A model generated the notes under the pieces. It worked only from the letters and a program-made list of their open reading frames with translations. It made no database searches and was not told where the DNA came from. From Antedon bifida (lineage: Eukaryota > Echinodermata > Crinoidea > Comatulida > Antedonidae), in the NCBI GenBank assembly GCA_963402885.1, contig OY727096.1:23045820-23109819 (forward strand): a stretch of DNA of 64,000 bases, in the 5' to 3' direction. Both the position numbers and the translations under genes were made by a program. Positions 60,600-64,000 of this stretch are shown here, one piece after another (the stretch's first letter is position 1; each line of letters opens with the position of its first letter).

Positions 60600-61530
60600 C
60601 TTACAACTTTACAACCTAAAACAGCGTTCTTTCTAACAATTAGTTTTAATGTAATTCGTAATGATTGTTTTTTTTTATCTTCCGAGGTAAACCACCACCT
60701 TTATTCATTTATTCTTTTCCATTCAATTTTGTTCTTCTACCTTTTTTTCTTCGTAATATTCTGTTTTTGTATCCTCTTTAATATTGTTTTAACACATATT
60801 TCATACTTATATTAATACTAATAATACCTATATTACTGAGCATTATTTATGTTAAATCATAATTTTTATATATTATGTCTATCACATTATAGTAATGCTA
60901 ACAAATTATAAAGCTGTAAACAGCATAAAAGATAGTTATATTCTGTATCTACATATATTTTCCTATCATAATACAAATATACATCATAAGACCTGTTTTT
61001 AAATCTAATAAATCATAATTGTAACCTATTTTCTTAATGAATATTTTGTAGTGTATATAAATTATAATTTCTTCTGACAAATTTCAACTCTGATAGGCCT
61101 AAATCATTTTAATTTAAACAAAAATGTATACCTTAGGCAAATATATCTTTTTTTTATTAAGAATATAGTTTTTAATATTTCTTTGCCTCTTGTAATTTAC
61201 ATTATCTTATACTTAATGTGGTGTTAACGATAGTAGGCCTATATAGCTAATACATTTCTTCATATTATTTTCTTCATGATTGGGTTTTTTACAAAAAAAG
61301 AAAAAGATGCACAGTCACGGTTCTGTCTTCTTCTTCAACAAACTAAACACAATTCGCTTACGTTTTCATTTGTTTTTGAGTCTGTAATTCGTTTCATTAC
61401 ACTTCAATCGAAATATTTTAAATGTTTACAGTTACCGTAATATTTATTTATAGAAAACATTAATTGCGCATAATGCACCTATTATTGAATACCAAGAGCT
61501 GTATTAGCACGTCATGACTATTGATTTGAA
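60600..61530 (-). pseudogene. Ig gene remnant at the right edge of the array
   Basis: Two separated pieces match the Ig genes. 60608-60680 (CCTAAAACAGCGTTCTTTC, AATTCGTAATGATTG) corresponds to the coding region just after the signal peptide. 61280-61528 (ACTAAACACAATTCGCTTACG, TTATTGAATACCAAGAG, GCACGTCATGA) corresponds to the upstream flank. About 600 bp of unrelated AT-rich DNA lies between them. This is the most decayed member. Confidence 0.7.
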
Positions 61531-61610
61531 ATATACTTATATCCATAAGAAAATATAGTAATGGACAAAAAGGAAGGAGAGAAATAAAAACAATGTAGAA
61601 AACTCCAAGA

Positions 61611-61710
61611 TCGGTAAATTTTTCTCCCTGAGTGGAATCGGTTTCCACAGTCAGTTTATCGGTTAATTTTTCTCCCTGAGTGGAATCGGTTTCAACAGGC
61701 AGTTTATCGG
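61611..61710. repeat. 48-bp tandem duplication
   Basis: TCGGTAAATTTTTCTCCCTG at 61611 and TCGGTTAATTTTTCTCCCTG at 61659 begin two nearly identical 48-bp copies containing GAGTGGAATCGGTTTC. A third start at 61707 is cut short. Confidence 0.88.
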
Positions 61711-64000
61711 TTAATTTTATCTATCAATTATATCCTGACTCGGATTTTTAAAGAAATAGTGCTATTTCCACGCCGAGGAGAAATGTCAATTTAGGCTACA
61801 GCTTTAAAATGTCATTGTCACACTCGTTCTAGTGCCACCCGGGCATTTAGAGGTGCATTATTTTAACATTTTTCTTACCTCAGCCCCAACTTTGGGTTTG
61901 AGGTGGGTAGCCTATAAACTTTTCAACGAAAAATTCATATTCATATATTTTGGGACCCCCTGTCTGATGAGTAGCCTAATAAATAATGTTTGTCATATTT
62001 TGTTAGATTTGCAGTAGAATAAGGGGACATCTTCGGAACCCAACAAAATGTTTCCGTAACAGGGGTACCCAAATGAGTTCTATTGTATTTTAAAAGCAAA
62101 CTCTGGGTTTATATTTTATTTATTTATCTGATAATTACGTAATAAACGAGATTTACGTAGGTGACGTTGAGGGCGTAAATCTAGCGGCCCAATTACAATT
62201 GCGACATTTTCCTTTCAGGAGAATTTGGAGAAAAATATTCAATAATAAGTCTGTAAAAAACGTTTATTTTATTTCTTGTTGATTTACAATAAAAAAACAG
62301 AATGTAATACATAAAAGTAAGTAACATGTAAGTTATCGTAATATGTTTAACAACCTGTGAGAAAGATATAATTGATCATTTTGAAAGAGGGATTCCTAGT
62401 TTTGTAGTTCGTAAATAGGCTAGGCCTAGGCTACTGTAGTCTCTCAGCAGTCAAAAAGTAGGTACATAGGCGCGGCCAAGCATTAATATCACACCGGAAG
62501 GTTGGTGATGCATTTGGTGAAGTAGGCCTAGCTACCTGTAGAGATGGCTACACCATCCCAAAGCATGATTATACTCAAGCTAGCTTAAGTAGTAATATTG
62601 TATCACATTATTGGTGGGAATTAATTGTAGTAAATTTTAATATTAATAATACTTACTCCTGTATTGTTTGTATTGATAATTGTCATTTAATATTTATTAA
62701 TTAAATTAAAACAAAGTCAGTTTAATTTTAATTAATATAATAATTATCTGCAGTAGGCCAGCTGTACTGTAGTTTGCCTAGGCCAGTCCTAGTATATATA
62801 GTTAGGCCAATAGTAGTACTATTCCTAAGCCTAGTAGTATCCTACAGTAGGCATAGTTGTTGTGTAGTAGTACTATAGTAGGTGTGCACCCCATACTTTT
62901 TATAATATGTGAGCTAAAAAAGGGCATGTTTATCAGGGCGTATGAAGGATTTATTTGTGGGTGGCGTTTTAGAGCATTTTATGTAATATACAGAAGTCTT
63001 GCTGTAAATCTCCTAAAGTGGTCACTAAAGAATACCATTTTGGTCCATGACCTCTAAATATCCAAAAGATAAATTAAAGTAGCACAGGAAATATCCATGA
63101 ATGTACTAGTAAAACGTACCGCATGCACGGATGGGCCAAGCGGTATTCGTAAATAAAAACAATTGCGTTCACAAACTTTTTGTTGTATGAGCAGGTGCGA
63201 TATATTAGTACTGGATTTATTCTAGGCATTGGAGTTTGTAAACAGCCCAAAAAAAGTGACATTCAATTTTTTGTCAATGGATTTTATAGATATCACAACA
63301 CAATTGTAGTAAAGTAGTTAATTACAGTTTTTTACTTCACCCTCACTAAAAGGTCCAGCTAAATGCCAAGCCCTGCCAAGTACTACTAGTATAGATTATA
63401 TGATTGAAATGGGATATATTTAGGTTGCTCACTGCACAGTAAAATCAATAAAATCCTATTTTGATGATGATAATTAGTCCTCTAAATTTATCATGTACAT
63501 TCTTATATTCTTTAGTATTATTAATCTAGTATTTCATGAGTATAACAGTTAACTTTCAACAGGCACCCAGAGGTTCCAGCCAGTTGAAAATGGGTGCAAT
63601 GTTGAAGTTAACCTATGGAAGGATTAAATATTTTTTTTAAGGGTGGGTGACAGCAGACTTTGAAGGTGGGTGTTGCCACCACCTACAGTATCTCAGTCCA
63701 GCAGGATCACATCCATTAGAAAGTGAAGGGCTATTAGACCAAAACACAATGAATAAGAATTCCCCGATAGAAGTTCATTGTTTTGACCTTGGGGGTCATT
63801 TGACAACAATAGGATGTCCCTGGCATGGACCATCATGTTGATCACATGTATAAACAAAGCAGAACATGTGTCACTTTTGCTGTACTGTATGGTAGTTTTT
63901 ACTGGTGGTTGTGTTGTATCACAAGTCTGATAGCAATGTTCAGATAATCAGTAGTAACTGTCAACAATTGTAAAGCTTTGAAGTTTATTAGTGAATAAAG
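61711..64000. other. Right-hand region with no recognised gene
   Basis: Short ORFs only, none with a recognisable domain or splice context. TAGGCCTA-like words and CTAG-rich low-complexity sequence cluster at 62400-62850. The last 100 bases end in GTGAATAAAG, which could be a poly(A) signal or a repeat tail. A neighbouring gene may start beyond the window. Confidence 0.5.

Noticed and set aside
63647..63841. ORF ending HCFDLGGHLTTIGCPWHG, reminiscent of a Rieske iron-sulfur motif
   Set aside because: CPWHG fits the second half of a Rieske site, but the first half needs C-x-H and reads C-F-D. There is no further Rieske-like sequence or splice context. Probably chance.

Overview
This is an intron-rich, AT-rich animal nuclear window, most likely from an echinoderm or close ambulacrarian. 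Genes have many small exons with GT-AG borders, there are several short inverted-repeat transposon families, and the 8-base palindrome TAGGCCTA recurs, which I associate from memory with echinoderm DNA. The species cannot be fixed from sequence alone.

Layout, left to right. (1) 1-9851, plus: the last 14 exons of RIF1, entering from off the left edge. (2) 9852-12633: a convergent intergenic gap with one MITE and a 17-bp tandem repeat. (3) 12634-about 32900, minus: a 12-coding-exon amino-acid transporter of the SLC38 family, closest to SLC38A11 (472 aa), with repeat-filled introns. (4) About 32900-35606: an intergenic stretch with MITEs. (5) 35607-38772, minus: a six-coding-exon membrane-anchored Fe(II)/2-oxoglutarate dioxygenase, probably OGFOD3 (582 aa). 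(6) 38773-40679: the shared upstream region of two head-to-head genes, rich in TAGGCCTA. (7) 40680-49206, plus: DBF4, the activating subunit of CDC7 kinase, 12 exons and 1419 aa, with a very long C-terminal region in one 3.2-kb exon. (8) 49370-about 61530: a tandem array whose unit joins a copy of the DBF4 3' flank to a single-exon, minus-strand immunoglobulin-superfamily membrane-protein gene. Two copies are open, one has two frameshifts, and two are remnants. (9) 61530-64000: no gene recognised.

Exon joins for the four large genes were done by hand from splice signals; reading phase is consistent across every junction and the proteins match remembered family sequences. RIF1 (which recruits PP1 to reverse DDK phosphorylation) and DBF4 (the DDK activator) act against each other at replication origins, and here lie on the same strand about 31 kb apart. 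The most unusual part of the window is the Ig array: it carried along DBF4 3' flanking DNA, its first complete member has a cytoplasmic tail that appears to be encoded by the inverted repeat of a transposon, and its members are in different stages of decay.
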